From: Tamarix chinensis
Taxonomy: Eukaryota > Streptophyta > Magnoliopsida > Caryophyllales > Tamaricaceae
Length of the DNA: 64,000 nucleotides
Assembly: GCA_030549775.1 (NCBI GenBank)
Contig: CM060172.1
Span: 6,745,861-6,809,860 of the forward strand
Direction of reading: 5' to 3'
The notes below the pieces were generated by a model. That model was given only the letters and a program-made list of their open reading frames with translations. It was not told the DNA's origin and ran no database searches. Positions 11,543 through 24,099 of the stretch are shown here, piece by piece. A program made the translations under genes and the position numbers. How positions within the stretch are numbered: position 1 is the stretch's first letter; each line of letters begins with the position of its first letter.

Positions 11543-12720
11543 ATGATTAATAAACTGAGTTCATTGGCTAGTTCCTTTTCGATAGCTAGGTCTGGTAAAG
11601 TCGTTCATCGACGAGTATTGAGAAGTTTGAAATCTGAGAACAAGGCACTAAATGCAGGGAAGGTTGGACTTAATACTAATTTTGTTGATGGGGATAATAA
11701 GCTTTTATCGTGACCTTCTTCTGGTCCTATTCTTATTTCAAGTGGATGTCTTCATGATGGACCTAGTACACCTGATGCGAATTTGAGTGGGGATTATGTG
11801 GACAAGACTGAATTACATGATCATTGTCCAAACCCTAATTCTATTAATCATCCTTCGACTTCAAAATTGATGTCTACAATTCCTGAGACTGTTGTATTGT
11901 CTGGATCGGGAGTTAACTGCATTGATACTATCAGTTTACCTATTAACTCTCCTGTGTCATGGAACCATATTGCAATGGGTGCAGGGCCTGGAATTGATGA
12001 TGGTGTGAATATTTCTGCTCAAAACCAGATTCATCACCAATCTGATGCCTCCACAAATTGAAGAGAGCCAAATTGTGGTAAATTTGGTTAAGGAGGAAGT
12101 GGATAAGGAATTAGAGGAATGACAGCATACTTTGATAGGTTATGTTTATGGTCATGCTCTAACTTTTAATCAAATGGTAGGCTTTGTTAGATCTCAATGG
12201 AATCATGTGGCTTCTCCTAAAATCATATGCCATGATGATGGTTTCTTTTTGTTTAAATTCACTTCTGTTGCAGATTGTGATTGGATATTATCACATTATT
12301 AGTCTTTTTATAGCAAACCTTCATTCCTAAAAAGATGGCAAAGGAAGTTGAATCTCTCAAAATCTGAATTGCAATTTGTTCCTTTGTGGGCTAAACTTCC
12401 TCAACTGCCCTTAGAATATTGGTCCTCTAAATCTTTGAGTATGATTGTTAGTTCAATAGAGTCCCCTATTTGCATTATTGCTATCACCTGCAAAAAGGAT
12501 AGGATTGCTTATCCTAGGGTGTTAGTGGAAGTTTATATTAAGAAGCTATTTTGTGAGTCTATTTTGATTAGAGATCCAGATAGATCTATTATTACTCAAT
12601 CAGTTCTGTTCAAATGGAAACCATCCTTCTGTCATCACTGCCTTGAACCTTCCCATAATGATCAAAACTGCTGGAAACTTCACAAGAAACATGTAATTGC
12701 AGAGGCTTGAGTACATCAAG
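11543..12720 (+). pseudogene. LINE ORF1 (gag-like, zinc knuckle), broken
   Basis: The frame opens with MINKLSSLASSFSIARSGK near the 5' end of the element. It hits a TGA near 11711, resumes in the same frame at 11783-12061, then shifts frame before 12348-12710. The last part contains the FxPLWAKLPQLPLEYWS motif common in plant LINE ORF1/DUF4283-type proteins. A CCHC knuckle (C-x2-C-x4-H-x4-C) follows in FCHHCLEPSHNDQNCWKLH at about 12625-12690. It would bind the element RNA. Confidence 0.8.
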
Positions 12721-13024
12721 AATGGAAGATTGTCAGGGACAGAAGGCATATTTCTTCTTCTAAGGATGGCTCTACAGATGAAGCGGTTCAAAAGTTTGAG
12801 AAGAGGGAGTATGCTCCCGGATCATTGAAAGAGCATATGACTAATTCTTCTATTTTTTCCTAAGGATAATGACTCCAAGTCTCATGATATCTTTAACAGT
12901 AGTAGGAGTGTAAATCAGTTTCAAGCTCTCATAGATTTTAATGTCCTTAACAATTCGCATGATCAAGCTTTTTCCCTAGGTTAGACTCAAGAGTTCACAG
13001 GGCACCTTCATGATCCAGGTGCCC

Positions 13025-16000
13025 ATGATTGCTAGTTGGAATGTGAGAGGCATTAATGATCCATCCAAACAAAGGGAGCTTTGTGATGGATCAAAAAAGT
13101 AAGTGCTCCCTGATTGGTTTATTGGAGACTAGAATTAAAGTCAATAAAGCTGATAATATTAAAGTAAGTTTAGTAAGAAATTAGATGTGGTTAAATAATT
13201 ATCAAAGTCATCATAATGGGCAAGTGTGGGCGCTCTGGGATCCTTTGGTTTGGTCTGTCACCCACATTTCTTCATGTGCTCAGGGTATATTATGTAATGT
13301 CAAGACTCTAGATGGGAAGGTTTAGTTTGTTGTGGGTTTTATTTATGCCTTCAACACTACTTCAGGTAGGAAGAGCCTGTGGAATTGGTTAGAACTAAAT
13401 AGCAGATCATCACAACCTATGATTTTAATGGGGGATTTTAACATAATCCTTCACCATTATGAAAAGCAAGGAGGGGAAAATCCTTATACTCAAGATATGC
13501 TTGATTTTTCTCAGTATATTAATCTACTGGGTTTGAGGGACCTAAAGGGCTATGGCTATTTTTCACATGGATGAATAAAAGGAGTGGGGCTGATGTTATT
13601 GCTTGTAAGTTTGATAAGGCAATGGTAAATGTGCCTTGGCTTAATTTGTTCACTAACTCATCTATTACTTTTTACCCTCCCATGTTATCAAATTATTACA
13701 TTGTTCATGTTCATATAGGGTTCCATTCTAACAGGAAGATACCTTTCAGATTTAACAATTTTTGGGATGAAGACCCTCATTTCTTGGACATCATTAGAAC
13801 ACACTAGGATGGTCATTCAAGTGGTAATCCTTTGCTACATATTTTTAAAACTCTTCAAAGATAGAAACCTATTCTAGAAAGAGTTTAATAAGATTACATA
13901 TGGATCCCTAGAATATAAACTAGAGGAAGGAAGGAAGACATTAGCTGAGACTCAACAGAAGGTGTTATTGGACATTACAAATACACATCTCAAAACTATA
14001 ATGCATGAGTGTGAAGATCATTTCAACAAATTATCTAAAAGCTATGAATGTTTTCTTAAACAGAAATCCAAAATTCATTGGTTGAATGTGGGAGATGCTA
14101 ATCATAAATATTTCTTTGCTCGAATGAAGGGGAATCAAAATCTAAATTCTATTCAATAGCTTGAACTTCAAACTGGTAATTTCACCTCTGATCCTACTTA
14201 TATCTCATATTCTTTTCTTACCTTTTACAATGAGTTTCTCGGATCTAAAGGGAGTAGCACAGTTTTGGTTAACACTACAGTTATATCTCAGGGCCCTATT
14301 CTTCTCGAAAATCACAAGTATCATCTCCTCTCTCTTATTTCTTCTCAAGAGGTTAAGGATGTTGTTTTTGCTATAGGAGATTATAAAGCCCCTAGTATTG
14401 ATGGTTTTACTGTTGCTTTCTTTAAGAAATCATGGGAGATTATTGGGAATGATATCATATATATAGTCCAAATTTTTTTCATAAATGAATATCTTCCTCC
14501 CCAACTTAATATCACTTCTCTAACCCTCATTCCAAAAAAAAAAGGCAATGCTACCAATGTAAGTGATTATCGACCTATTGCTTGCTATGTTGTTTTATAT
14601 AAGATCATTTCTAAAGTTTTAACTACTAGATTATAAACCTTAATGCCTTATCTCATCAATCAAGCTCAATCTTGTTTTGTTAAGGGCATGCATATTGGTG
14701 AAAATGTTTTGTTAGCTGCTGAATTGGTTAGGTAATATTCTCAAAAGCATATTTCTCCTAGGTGTATAATTAAAGTTGATATTAAGAAGGCATATGATTC
14801 AGTTCACTGGGGTTTTTCGCAGCAAGTCCTCCATGCTTATGGTTTTCCTCTTCAGGTTGTTAGATGGATAATCGCATGTGTAACCACTATTTCCTATTCT
14901 CTTTATTTAAATGGTGAGCTGACTAAACCTTTCAAAGCTCAATAAGGATTAAGGTAAGGGACTCCTTTCTCCTTATCTGTTTGTGTTGGTGGAAGAATAT
15001 CTTACAAGATCTCTCAAGGTTTTGTGGCACAATAAGGATTTTAAAGCTCATCCTATATGTAAAGATTTGAAGATTATTAACCTTGCTTTTGCAGATGATA
15101 TGCTCCTCTTCTGTAGGGGAGATTTGAAATCAGTTAATTGTCTCATCAATGTAATTCAAGATTTCTCTAATAGGTCTGGACTTATTATTCACCCTAAAAA
15201 AAGCAGCATATATTTTGGCGGTGTGGATACTGTAACTAGATCTCATATCTTACATCACACTAATTTCTCTAAGGGTATCTTTCCCTTCTCATATTTAAGG
15301 GTTCCTCTTTCCTCTGCAAGGCTCACAACTTCCCAGCTCTAAGGTATGGTGTAAAAAACTAGTGAAGAAACTTACTAGCTGGCATTCCCATCTTTTATCT
15401 TGTGCTGGTAGAACACATCTATTGAAGTCTGTTATTTTTAGTTTCTAGATATATTGGTCTCAAGTCTTTATTCTACCAAGGAAGTTGATTCAGCAAATTG
15501 AATATATACGTAGGCAGTTCCTATGGACTGGGAAAATAAATTCTTCAAAAAAAGCTTTGGTAGATTGGAAGCAAGTCTGCTTACCTAAAAAGGAAGGAGG
15601 TGTGGGATTCATAGATATTTATCAATGGAATAAATTAGATGTGGGGAAGACGCTTTGGAACCTTTGTTGTAAGAAAGACTCCCTTTTGGTCAAATGGGTT
15701 CATTCCATTTACCTAAGTTCTCAATCTTTGTGATCATTTACCTCAATTCGTAAATGCTCTTGGCACCTGTAGAAAATCTTCAAACTTAGAAATCATTTTC
15801 ATGACTTCTTCTCTAATTCTCAATTTATGAAAAAAATCATAAAACATGATGGATCCTATAGTATCAAGAAAATGTATGATTTTACTAGGAACCATGGGGA
15901 AAAAGTTTGGTGGTGGCCTATTCCATGGTGTGGTTTGGCTACCCCCAAATACTTACCTGACTTGCTATTGAAAATAGGTTGACGACCAAGGTGAGATTAA

Positions 16001-16410
16001 AGCACCTGAATCTTATTGAGGATATGGAATGCATCATGTGCATGACAAGACAGGAGGAGGACATCAAGCATCTTATGTTTGATTGCCCTTATAGTCAAGA
16101 AATTTGGATGAAGGTTAGGAAATCCTTTAACAGGAGGGATCATATTCGATTATAAGAGTCAAAACTCAAGGTCTTAGCTAAAAACACAAAGTAGTACAAG
16201 AGGAAGGACATGCCCAGAGCCCTTTTTGTCACTTTCATAGGGTCCGTTTGGCAGGAAATAAATGCTAGAATCTTTAGAAATAATTTTCGACACTCTCATT
16301 TGCTTCTTAAAAACATTTGTTTTTTTAGTGTCAAGTAGGATTTTTGCTTCACATTATGATAATAAGTATGACAAATGGAAAGATGGTATAGATAATTTGG
16401 AAGTCTAATT
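13025..16410 (+). pseudogene. LINE ORF2: endonuclease, reverse transcriptase, zf-RVT; broken
   Basis: It starts MIASWNVRGINDPSKQ, the first motif of the EEP endonuclease. GDFNIIL (about 13430) and NKRSGADVIACKFDKAMVN (about 13572-13630) follow in the same domain. Reverse transcriptase motifs are DYKAPSIDGF (about 14380), LIPKKKGN..VSDYRPIA (about 14527-14585), KVDIKKAYDSVHW (about 14770-14810) and LAFADDMLLF (about 15080-15110, with the FADD catalytic pair). The zf-RVT part near 16025-16110 reads C-x2-C..EEDIKHLMFDCPYS..IW. At least five frame changes and several stops separate the pieces, so no enzyme can be made. Confidence 0.88.
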
Positions 16411-16480
16411 TAGTTTATATATATCTTCAATTTTGTAGTAATAAAAATTACTTACTTACCAAAAAAATATTTAAAAAAGA

Positions 16481-16984
16481 TACCAGACTTTATTACTAAA
16501 TCATACTAGAAGAAAAGTAGTAATGTTTGATAAATTCAACGGAAACTAGCTGCATGAAACCAGGGAAGTGAAACCGTTTATTACAATTAAAAATCATGAA
16601 TAAGATCCAAAATGATAAATCAAACTTTAAAAATATTAAATATCCTTACACATCTATTTTACTAAATACACATCCATACACCCCTAAATTTATCATCATT
16701 TCCAATTTTACTCTTTTCATTTCTCTGCCTCTTTTATCTTTCTAACAAATTTTCTCTTTTCTCTCTCTTCTTCCTCATCTTAAATCTTCTCAAATATTCA
16801 ATCAATTCAAGAATCATATTTCAATCAACAATCCAATACATTCCCCATTTAAAGGTGCAAGATTTGATTATTGCATTTTTCTAATTCTAGTTGTTATTAG
16901 ACTAAACTTAATTTTTGTATACATAGATTAAACCTAGATTAGTAACATGGTTATAGTTTTGGATTAAAATATAAGCTTAAAATG
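16481..16984. other. AT-rich intergenic or element-flank DNA
   Basis: No ORF or named repeat is recognised. A pyrimidine-rich stretch (16730-16790) resembles a plant 5' UTR and may be the promoter side of the Mutator-like region that follows. Confidence 0.3.
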
Positions 16985-17029
16985 ATATTAATGGAAGTTG
17001 GGGTCAAATAGTGGTGTCAGCAAGCAGTT

Positions 17030-17300
17030 TACGTGGTAGTTATAAATACCAACGGGTAACTCACCCATCGAAACAAAACCACGTGGGTAGTTCATCTATT
17101 AGGAATCCCTACATACAAGTATCTCACATGTCATATACCTCCTTTGGAGGGCAGTTTACTCCTTAGCCTCCACCGCCACCCACTAGTTCACCCATTAATC
17201 TTTGCCCCAAACGAATAACTCACCCATTGAATACCCTAAACCTCTAAACCCTCTTACTCTTTGCCCAAACAGGTGACTCACCCATTGAAAACCATGAACC
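17030..17300. repeat. Left cluster of GGGTAACTCACCCAT-type motifs
   Basis: At least seven degenerate copies occur (for example ACGGGTAACTCACCCATCG near 17059 and AGGTGACTCACCCATTGA near 17270). A matching cluster lies at 34245-34365. The two clusters bracket the PMD and transposase remnants and probably form the terminal region of the Mutator-like element. Confidence 0.55.
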
Positions 17301-17690
17301 CCTAAAACCCTCTCCTTTAACCCTAACCCTCCAACCCCTAACCCTAAACATGAAACCTTGTAGCTATTAACCCTAACCTTAAACCCAAAACCCAAAACCC
17401 AAAACCCCCTAACCCCAAACCCTAAACCATCTAATTCTTAACCCTAAACCTAAACCCATTAACCCTTAACACTAACCATAAACCTACAACCTTCTAACCC
17501 TTAACCCTACCCTAAACCGAAAACCCTTTGACCATAAACCATAAACCCTAAACCCTAACCCCCAAACACCCCAAACACTTAACCATAAACACTTAATCCT
17601 AAACCCTTCACCTTAAAACCTAAACCCTTAACCCCATTATCCAAAACCTAAACATCAAACCCTAAACCATAAACCATTGATGAGCTAATG
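17220..17690. repeat. Degenerate telomere-like AACCCTA tract
   Basis: About 470 bp rich in CCCTAAA/AACCCTA variants, with runs such as ACCCTAACCCTCC near 17320 and CCCTAAACCCTAACCC near 17546. No long perfect array is present. This may be an old interstitial telomeric insert or an expanded subterminal repeat of the Mutator-like element. ORFs across it are artefacts. Confidence 0.7.
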
Positions 17691-17708
17691 CATAATATTT
17701 ATTAATAA

Positions 17709-18983
17709 TTTTTTTTATTATAATTGACAGATTGCTGGTAGAGGAGGTAAAGGAAAGGATCTGAGGTAGGTTACTCCTACTACTAATAGGGTGGCAAAGT
17801 GGACATTTATTGCTAGTGCTAGAACACAAGTTGTGATAGAGAATGAAAAAGCTCCAAGTACTACAGACACATAACACATGTCATTTGAGAAGGAGTATGA
17901 TGATCCCAATGAGGGTGCTTTTGCTAAAACTAGCACATCTACCCACACACCAGGATTTGTTTCCTCGTCGGCATCAAATGATGATTAGAGATTTACTAGA
18001 CCTAGTGGCGGGTGTCCACCCATTCTTAATCTTCTCACTAGTTGTAAGGGTCATGTAGCATACATATGAAATGATGATGAGGTAATTTCTATTATTATAC
18101 ATACTAGTTTTTATATTTTTACCCTATAATTTAATATTCTAATATTCATTTTTTTGTAGGAAGAATGTCTTATGCTAAAGGTTCAGTCAAGGACAAAGAA
18201 ACTGAGAAAACTATTGATCGATGATGTTGGCATAGGTATTACCTATGAGTGCATCAAGACCACAGGCTTGAACATCTAAGTTTGACATACTTTCACCATC
18301 ACAATATTCCACTCATCTATACTTTTGCTAAAAGGTGGCACCTAAAGATCAATAGATTCTACCTTCCATTCGATAAGATGACTATTATTCTACATGACAT
18401 GATTTACATTATGGATCTTAATTTTCATGGGTATGAGGGTATTAGCAAGCATTTTCCTACTAATGCTGACGTGTTGGAGCTTTTAGCTGAGATGTGGGGT
18501 GAACCTGAGGTGTTGGTTAACTCATCCCGATTTTTCCTATCACTCTAGCACATGGATTCTATTAGAGTGTAATAATTAGAAATAATAAGTCATATTAATC
18601 CAGTTATACATCATTTTGGAATGCTTAGCTACATCACTGACTGGACTTTAGCTCACATTTTCATTGCTCAACATATAAGCACGATGCCTCAGCTAAATAC
18701 CTTCTTTTGTATCATCCTTAGACCCATCTAGTAGTCCATATTGTACCAGTTGGTACCAGTTGATAAAGGGCCAAATGATGCCTCATATATTAGGACAGAA
18801 GTGGATACAAATAATGAATTGATGGGTAGATACCGCTATTGGTTCAAAGAAGAGAAGAAGGGTAGAATGGGTAAGGATGAAGGTTTTGATAGGTTGAAGG
18901 AGGTGTGCTTCACCATAGGTAGGCTCAAACTCTCCTCTAGTGAAGAGGAGGAGGCTGACCAACCACCTGTTAATAATAATTAG
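17709..18983 (+). pseudogene. Plant mobile domain (PMD/MAIN-like) ORF, degenerate
   Basis: A PMD core is readable at 18249-18548: FAKRWHLKINRFYLPFDKMT followed by I..HDMIYIMDLNFHGYEG. This matches the RWxPETxTFHLPxGEMTxTLxDVxxLLGLPxxG signature of the plant mobile domain family. Upstream (17709-18060) is a broken low-complexity N-terminal part. A probable intron with GAGGTAAT and TTTTGTAG borders lies at about 18082-18160. A charged C-terminal tail (MGRYRYWFKEEKKG..SSSEEEEADQ) ends at 18983. Stops and shifts interrupt it. PMD domains are known both in host genes and within MULE and gypsy elements; here the neighbouring transposase supports the MULE case. Confidence 0.65.
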
Positions 18984-18989
18984 TATATT

Positions 18990-19437
18990 TTGAAATTTGT
19001 ATTAAAGTTGTTATAACTTTGTTACTAGAGAAATTTATTTCTATGCTAATTTTAATTTCACATTACACCATGATTATTCCTTAACAAGTGCATAAAGTTA
19101 TACAACAAAATACTTAAGATAATGTGATAAATTAAAGTAAATGAAGTTCTACACCAAAATACTTAAGAGAATACAATAAAAAAAATTACATAAATTTCTT
19201 CACTAAACTTGTTAATTAAGCACAAAATCATCAACCTAAGTTTTCCCCATTGGTTGATACCTATACCCATTATATTTCGATACAGCTGAATATGATCAAA
19301 ATATGGCTCATCCCATCCATATATGCTTGAAGTAGCATATATATACCATTGATTAGATATAGGTGATAATATTGTGTTTTACATCAAGGTTAACTACAAG
19401 CATGTAAAGTATTATAACATGAGTATCAAATATATAT
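18990..19437. other. AT-rich spacer of the Mutator-like region
   Basis: Non-coding A/T-rich DNA between the PMD ORF and the next nested LTR. No motif is recognised. Confidence 0.35.
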
Positions 19438-21509
19438 TGTAATACCCCAAAAGTTTGCTTAGCCTAATCCCTTATCATTAATGCCCTAATTTGATTCTAA
19501 TCTCAACAAATCTTTTTATAGCCTTAAACTAATTTCTTAATCCCAAAAATTTAACTGAATATGAAACATTGACTTGGATAAATTGTAATTCGTAAACCAA
19601 AATCAAAACCCCCTAAAATTTCCATTAATCCTAATTACTTATAGGCAATCTAAAAACACCCCTAAGCTAATCCCCTAACCCTTCTATTTCTCCTTTTCTT
19701 TTCTTTCTTTCTTTCTTCTCCTCCTTCTGTTAACCTTGAGCCACAATGTTTTATTTACTTGCAACTTGCATCCCTCCCCACTTGCACCATCTCCCATCAT
19801 ATCCTCTATAGACACACATCATCCATCACTTTTCTTCTTCTTTTATCTCTGCCTGATCTACAAACCACCATCACCTCTCCTTGCTACGTTTATTCTTCTT
19901 ATTCCTCTTATCCTTACACAATACTCACACACACAACCATCCCCATCACCTGCCACCGTTCCCAACACTCAACCATCTTTTCTTTTGCACCACTCTATAC
20001 CATTGATCGCACGCCTCCCTCTTCTATCAATTTCCTTTTCCTCAATTCACTCCACACACACACACATGCCACATACACACACATGCACTCACTCACTCAC
20101 ACTCTACATACTCTCTTTCTTCCTCTTTGTTTGATCTCCACTCTATCATTTTTGTGTCAAAAAGCCACTGCCTGAGCTCCATCTTCCTTATCCTTTTTTC
20201 CTTCTCTTTTCTTCTTCTTATTCCTCCTTATTTCCCCTATTTTTGGCCTAAGCACCACCCATTCCATCACCATGCACCACCTCAACCACCACTAGCCTCC
20301 TATAAGCTAGTGGACTGACCACCAAGGTCACCCAACCTTCCCCAACACCATCGTAGGCTATCACCACCGACCATTATCTCTTTTCCTTCCTCTTTCTCTC
20401 ATCCATCACATTTTTATATAGTGCATGACCTGTACACGGCCTCAAGCATGGTCGTACAACACTAAAAATTTCCTATCATACAGTCGTACAACTCAGCACC
20501 ACCTAGTTGTGCATGACTGTTTTTATTAACTAGGGTTATACCGCCTGCAGCATAGTCGTGTAACTTCCTATTTTTGGTCATGAACCCTTAATTTCACCCC
20601 CAAACCTTTTCCAAATACCACCAAATTTTACCATAGCTCCACCACACATTCCTCTACACATCCACACATCTCAAGCTCCCATTATTATTTTGTTGAGATA
20701 ATGTCATATGTGTGGAAATATATTTTATGGTATGAAATATGGGTTAAATGATTTTTGATAAATAGACTTAAGAGTTCTCAAGAGGTTTGATGATACATTG
20801 TGGACTTGGAAACTAATATGTGTGGAAGGTACAAGATTTTATAAAATAAAGATTATTATTTGTGCTTAAAGGTAATTTGGTCATTATGATTTAATAAGGA
20901 GATTTTGGTATTGTATGTATTAGGTGGATTAAAATATGATAATAATAACATGAGATATTCTTGGAAGTATTATCGTTATTTGGAGCCCTTAAATTATTTA
21001 ATGGATAATTTGGGGCAACTATCATTAATGATAATATCATTATTCCATGTATAAGATCTTTAGGTTATTTAGACTTCTGAATACATTGTTAATGTTAGAG
21101 TTTATGAGGTTATCTATTGAAATTGGTAATCATGTAAATTTTATGTGAGGTGTTATGATAAGTCTATAGAATTTGGGTCTTAGATATTTCTATGAGTAAT
21201 ATATTGGGATAAGATTATTAATGTATGTATATGGGAATTAGATAGTGCATTTTGGGTATAATAATAATGATGGAATTTGGAGATGATATAATATAAATTG
21301 TGTGGAATAATCAATATAGGATAATGAATACTAAAAGTTATGCAACTAGGTTTGAAAGGACTTAAGGACTTGGACCTATGCTATATGTATATCTGTTTTA
21401 ATGTGTTCTATGCCTGAGAATCAATCTTGAATAAGATACTACCTACTAAAAGTGAAGAGCATGCGAGTAGGGCCAATGTGATATATTTTTCTTTATGTGT
21501 GTGTGTGTG

Positions 21510-21935
21510 TTTCGTTCCATTGAGGAGAATAGTGGCTCGGAAGCCTTTTACCTCGAGAAGATGTTTTTAATCTCTATTTCACCAGAAAGAATAATGGCTT
21601 GGGAGCATTTTGTCCTGAGAAGGTGCTTCAATCCGTTCCACCGAATTAAGAATAGTGGGGTCCATACTCATTGTGAATTAAAAATACAACAGTATAATAT
21701 ATGGAAAAGATAGTAATGATTTAAAGTGGAAGAATATGTGAGTTAGGACCAAGATTATCTATATCTATATGTATATATTCTTGTTCCACTAGGGAGAATA
21801 GTGGCTCGGGAGCGTGTTTACCTAAGAAGGTGATGTTTTTATATTCGTTCCACCGGATGATAATAGTGGCTTAGATGTGTTATCCCTGAGAAGGTGTTTC
21901 AGACCATTCCATCGGTTTAAAAATAGTGGGGTTCC
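21510..21935 (+). repeat. Six-unit TTCCAC(C)...AATAGTGG array in the 3.1-kb LTR
   Basis: Two blocks of three units start near 21516, 21577 and 21636, and near 21783, 21850 and 21905. Each unit has TTCCAyyGR...AATAGTGG. The first two of each block continue with a CTYGG...CCTNGAG-like pairing and AGAAGGTG; the third ends GTGGGGTYCCTAC. The layout matches arrays in the unrelated 4.7-kb LTR. Confidence 0.7.
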
Positions 21936-22100
21936 TACACCTAATGTATATAAAAGAATGAAAATGGATTATACTTAATAAAGGAATCTGAATCATTTTG
22001 TATCTTATGAGATGTTTAATTTATTTGGTTATTCACTCATTGTCTATGTGTAAGCATGTGCTATTTATACCCTTTTTTTAATAGTATTGTTCCCTTACTC

Positions 22101-22136
22101 AGTACGTAACATACTAACCACCCCATTTTATGGGTG
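22101..22136 (+). other. Paired hairpins AGTACG/CATACT and CACCC/GGGTG in the 3.1-kb LTR
   Basis: AGTACGTAACATACT (one mismatch in a 6-bp stem) is followed within 5 bases by CACCCCATTTTATGGGTG. The same module, with a perfect first stem, is at 49351-49385 in another LTR. Confidence 0.6.
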
Positions 22137-22572
22137 TTGCTTATTCCCACAATTAGGAGTTCCTAAATCTTATGTGCAAGTATTATAAGATCAGCTAGTG
22201 ATTATGCTCCTTGTGATGCCCTATGTGGGAATGAGTGAATTCACCTATGTTAGGGGTTGGGAGGAGAGTAATTATTATCCATTCGATGTATTTAACTGGA
22301 TATCCTTTTTAGACTCTTGATCCATGGTATCCCTTCTTTTGTGTTTTGTATTGTTAACTTAGAGTTAGGCTCCATACTCAATATTGTACTATAAATGTTC
22401 TTTTTTTTCCCTAATTTCCTTGTACTACTTTAAATGTTTTAACCTTGTGATTAATGTAAGGATGGTTGCATAAACTACAATATTGGTGATCACGATGGTA
22501 AGCCCTAATATTTTACTTAATTACTTCCACTATAAAATAAAAAATATTAGTAGTAAAAATCACGGTGTTACA

Positions 22573-24099
22573 TGTATAGCATAACGAAAATTATTTACAA
22601 AATTAGTCTGAGTAAAATACATAACAATATGTAGTGTTATATATTATTAGCACTTAAGATGGTTATGATCTAATTAGGTTGTTGGACGTTAGGAGGAGAT
22701 ATGTGTGGTAAAAATGTAATTGACCCATGAATACTCAAGCAAATGAATACAACATTATACATTGTTGCAAAGAGGAATCTAAAGTCAAGCTGATTCTACC
22801 ATTTCTCCCTTAGAGAAAATCCCCTTTAATGTACCTAGTGTTGCATGTTTCTAGCAATAGGATCTATAAACGAAAGCTTATATAACTCTTGATGTCTCAC
22901 TAATTCCCTATAAATTCTAGCTCTAACATTTGAGCATTCTAATTCCCCATCCAAGAGTTGTAGTTCACCCACTCTAAGCCCGTAGTTTCCATTACCCAAA
23001 ACATAACATCATGATTCCACCCATAAGAGCATAGCTACCTCAATATCAAAGGACCACAAGAAATCATGGATGAGTAAACAAGTCCTTCAAATACTATGCC
23101 TCCCACATCTACTTCTTCCTTAATCACTAAGGGAAGAGTGACCTCCACTAGGAGATGCATGTTTTGATCAACCAAAGAAAAAGTGACCTATGCCACTTCC
23201 TCGACCCAATCGACCTCACCTCATAGATGATTATGAATAAGCATGCGCTATGTACTCCCACTCTAATAGTTGTATTTTCGTGTTGTTACTAGGTTATTCT
23301 TTACTTTGTTGAACATTTGGTTCTAGCATACTTGTCTCTATGGGTTCTAGAATATCACCAATAAGATTATAATAGTATCATAGACTTGATGGCAATTAGC
23401 TAAGCATTATTTGCACCTTATACATAATGTTAGAAGCAAATGGATGTACAAATAGATTAACAATTGAGTTATAAAATGCAAACATTTATTCTTGTGGTCT
23501 GACAAAAGTGAAAGTCTTCTAGAATTTATGTACTACTGATATAGGAATAGGTTGATGATCTTATGTACACATGGTAGACCATTATCAACATCAAGTAACA
23601 TCCACATATCAAGGATTCAAGACCAACCATGTTGGACCTCTTACTTACCTCTTCAATCAAGTCTAATGATCTATGATATATAATAGACATGAGATCATTA
23701 AACAATATCTCATTTATAGATTAATGTGAAATAATAACCCATAATTGCTCTAGATCTTTTTTCATTAATTTGCAGTCTTATTAGTGTGCCAATATTCGGG
23801 CATAATATGTCAAAACTCATATGTGATGATGATATATATTTCCTCAGCTTGCCAAGTTCACTTTATACCCTACAATTATTACTTAGTAATAAGTTAAATG
23901 ACACTGAATATTTACAACAATAATAAAAATTTTACCCTATATTGAAACAAACCTCTCCTTATATGTATTTAACTAGGTATCATACACATATTGTAAAAGA
24001 TGTGGAAATCTACCCCCATTGGTCTCCCATAAATAGAAGATTATACTCATGTGTCTCAATTGTGGTCGCTTGTACAATATTCCTTGAACCTCCTAGGAA
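22573..24099. other. Mutator-like region, no clear domain
   Basis: It lies between the 3.1-kb LTR and the transposase remnant. It is probably the decayed 3' part of the minus-strand transposase and its flank. I see no SWIM zinc-finger motif and no readable ORF. Confidence 0.35.

Larger units (their letters stand above)
11524..16463 (+). mobile_element. L1-type LINE (non-LTR retrotransposon), decayed, full length or nearly so
   Basis: A 4.9-kb element flanked by AAAATATTTAAAAAAGA at 11507-11523 and 16464-16480, a perfect 17-bp target-site duplication. The exact 3' edge is blurred by the terminal A tract. It carries ORF1 with a zinc knuckle, then ORF2 with AP-type endonuclease, reverse transcriptase and a zf-RVT C-terminus, the usual order for plant L1 elements. 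Both ORFs are broken by stops and frameshifts. The 3' end is a short TAATAAAAATTACTTACTTACC-type tail followed by A residues, and no RNase H domain is seen. Confidence 0.88.
19438..22572 (+). mobile_element. Solo LTR, about 3.1 kb (TGTAATACCCC...GTGTTACA)
   Basis: It begins TGTAATACCCCAAAAG and ends CACGGTGTTACA, the terminal pattern of long plant Ty3/gypsy LTRs. The flanks TATAT and TGTAT are an imperfect 5-bp duplication. Inside, in order, are a pyrimidine tract (19690-19730), low-complexity proline/histidine-like ORFs, a TTTTATATAG TATA-like box near 20412, a short GTCGTACAAC phrase cluster (20430-20580), a six-unit AATAGTGG array (21510-21935) and a paired-hairpin module (22101-22136). 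There is no gag or pol. Confidence 0.75.
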
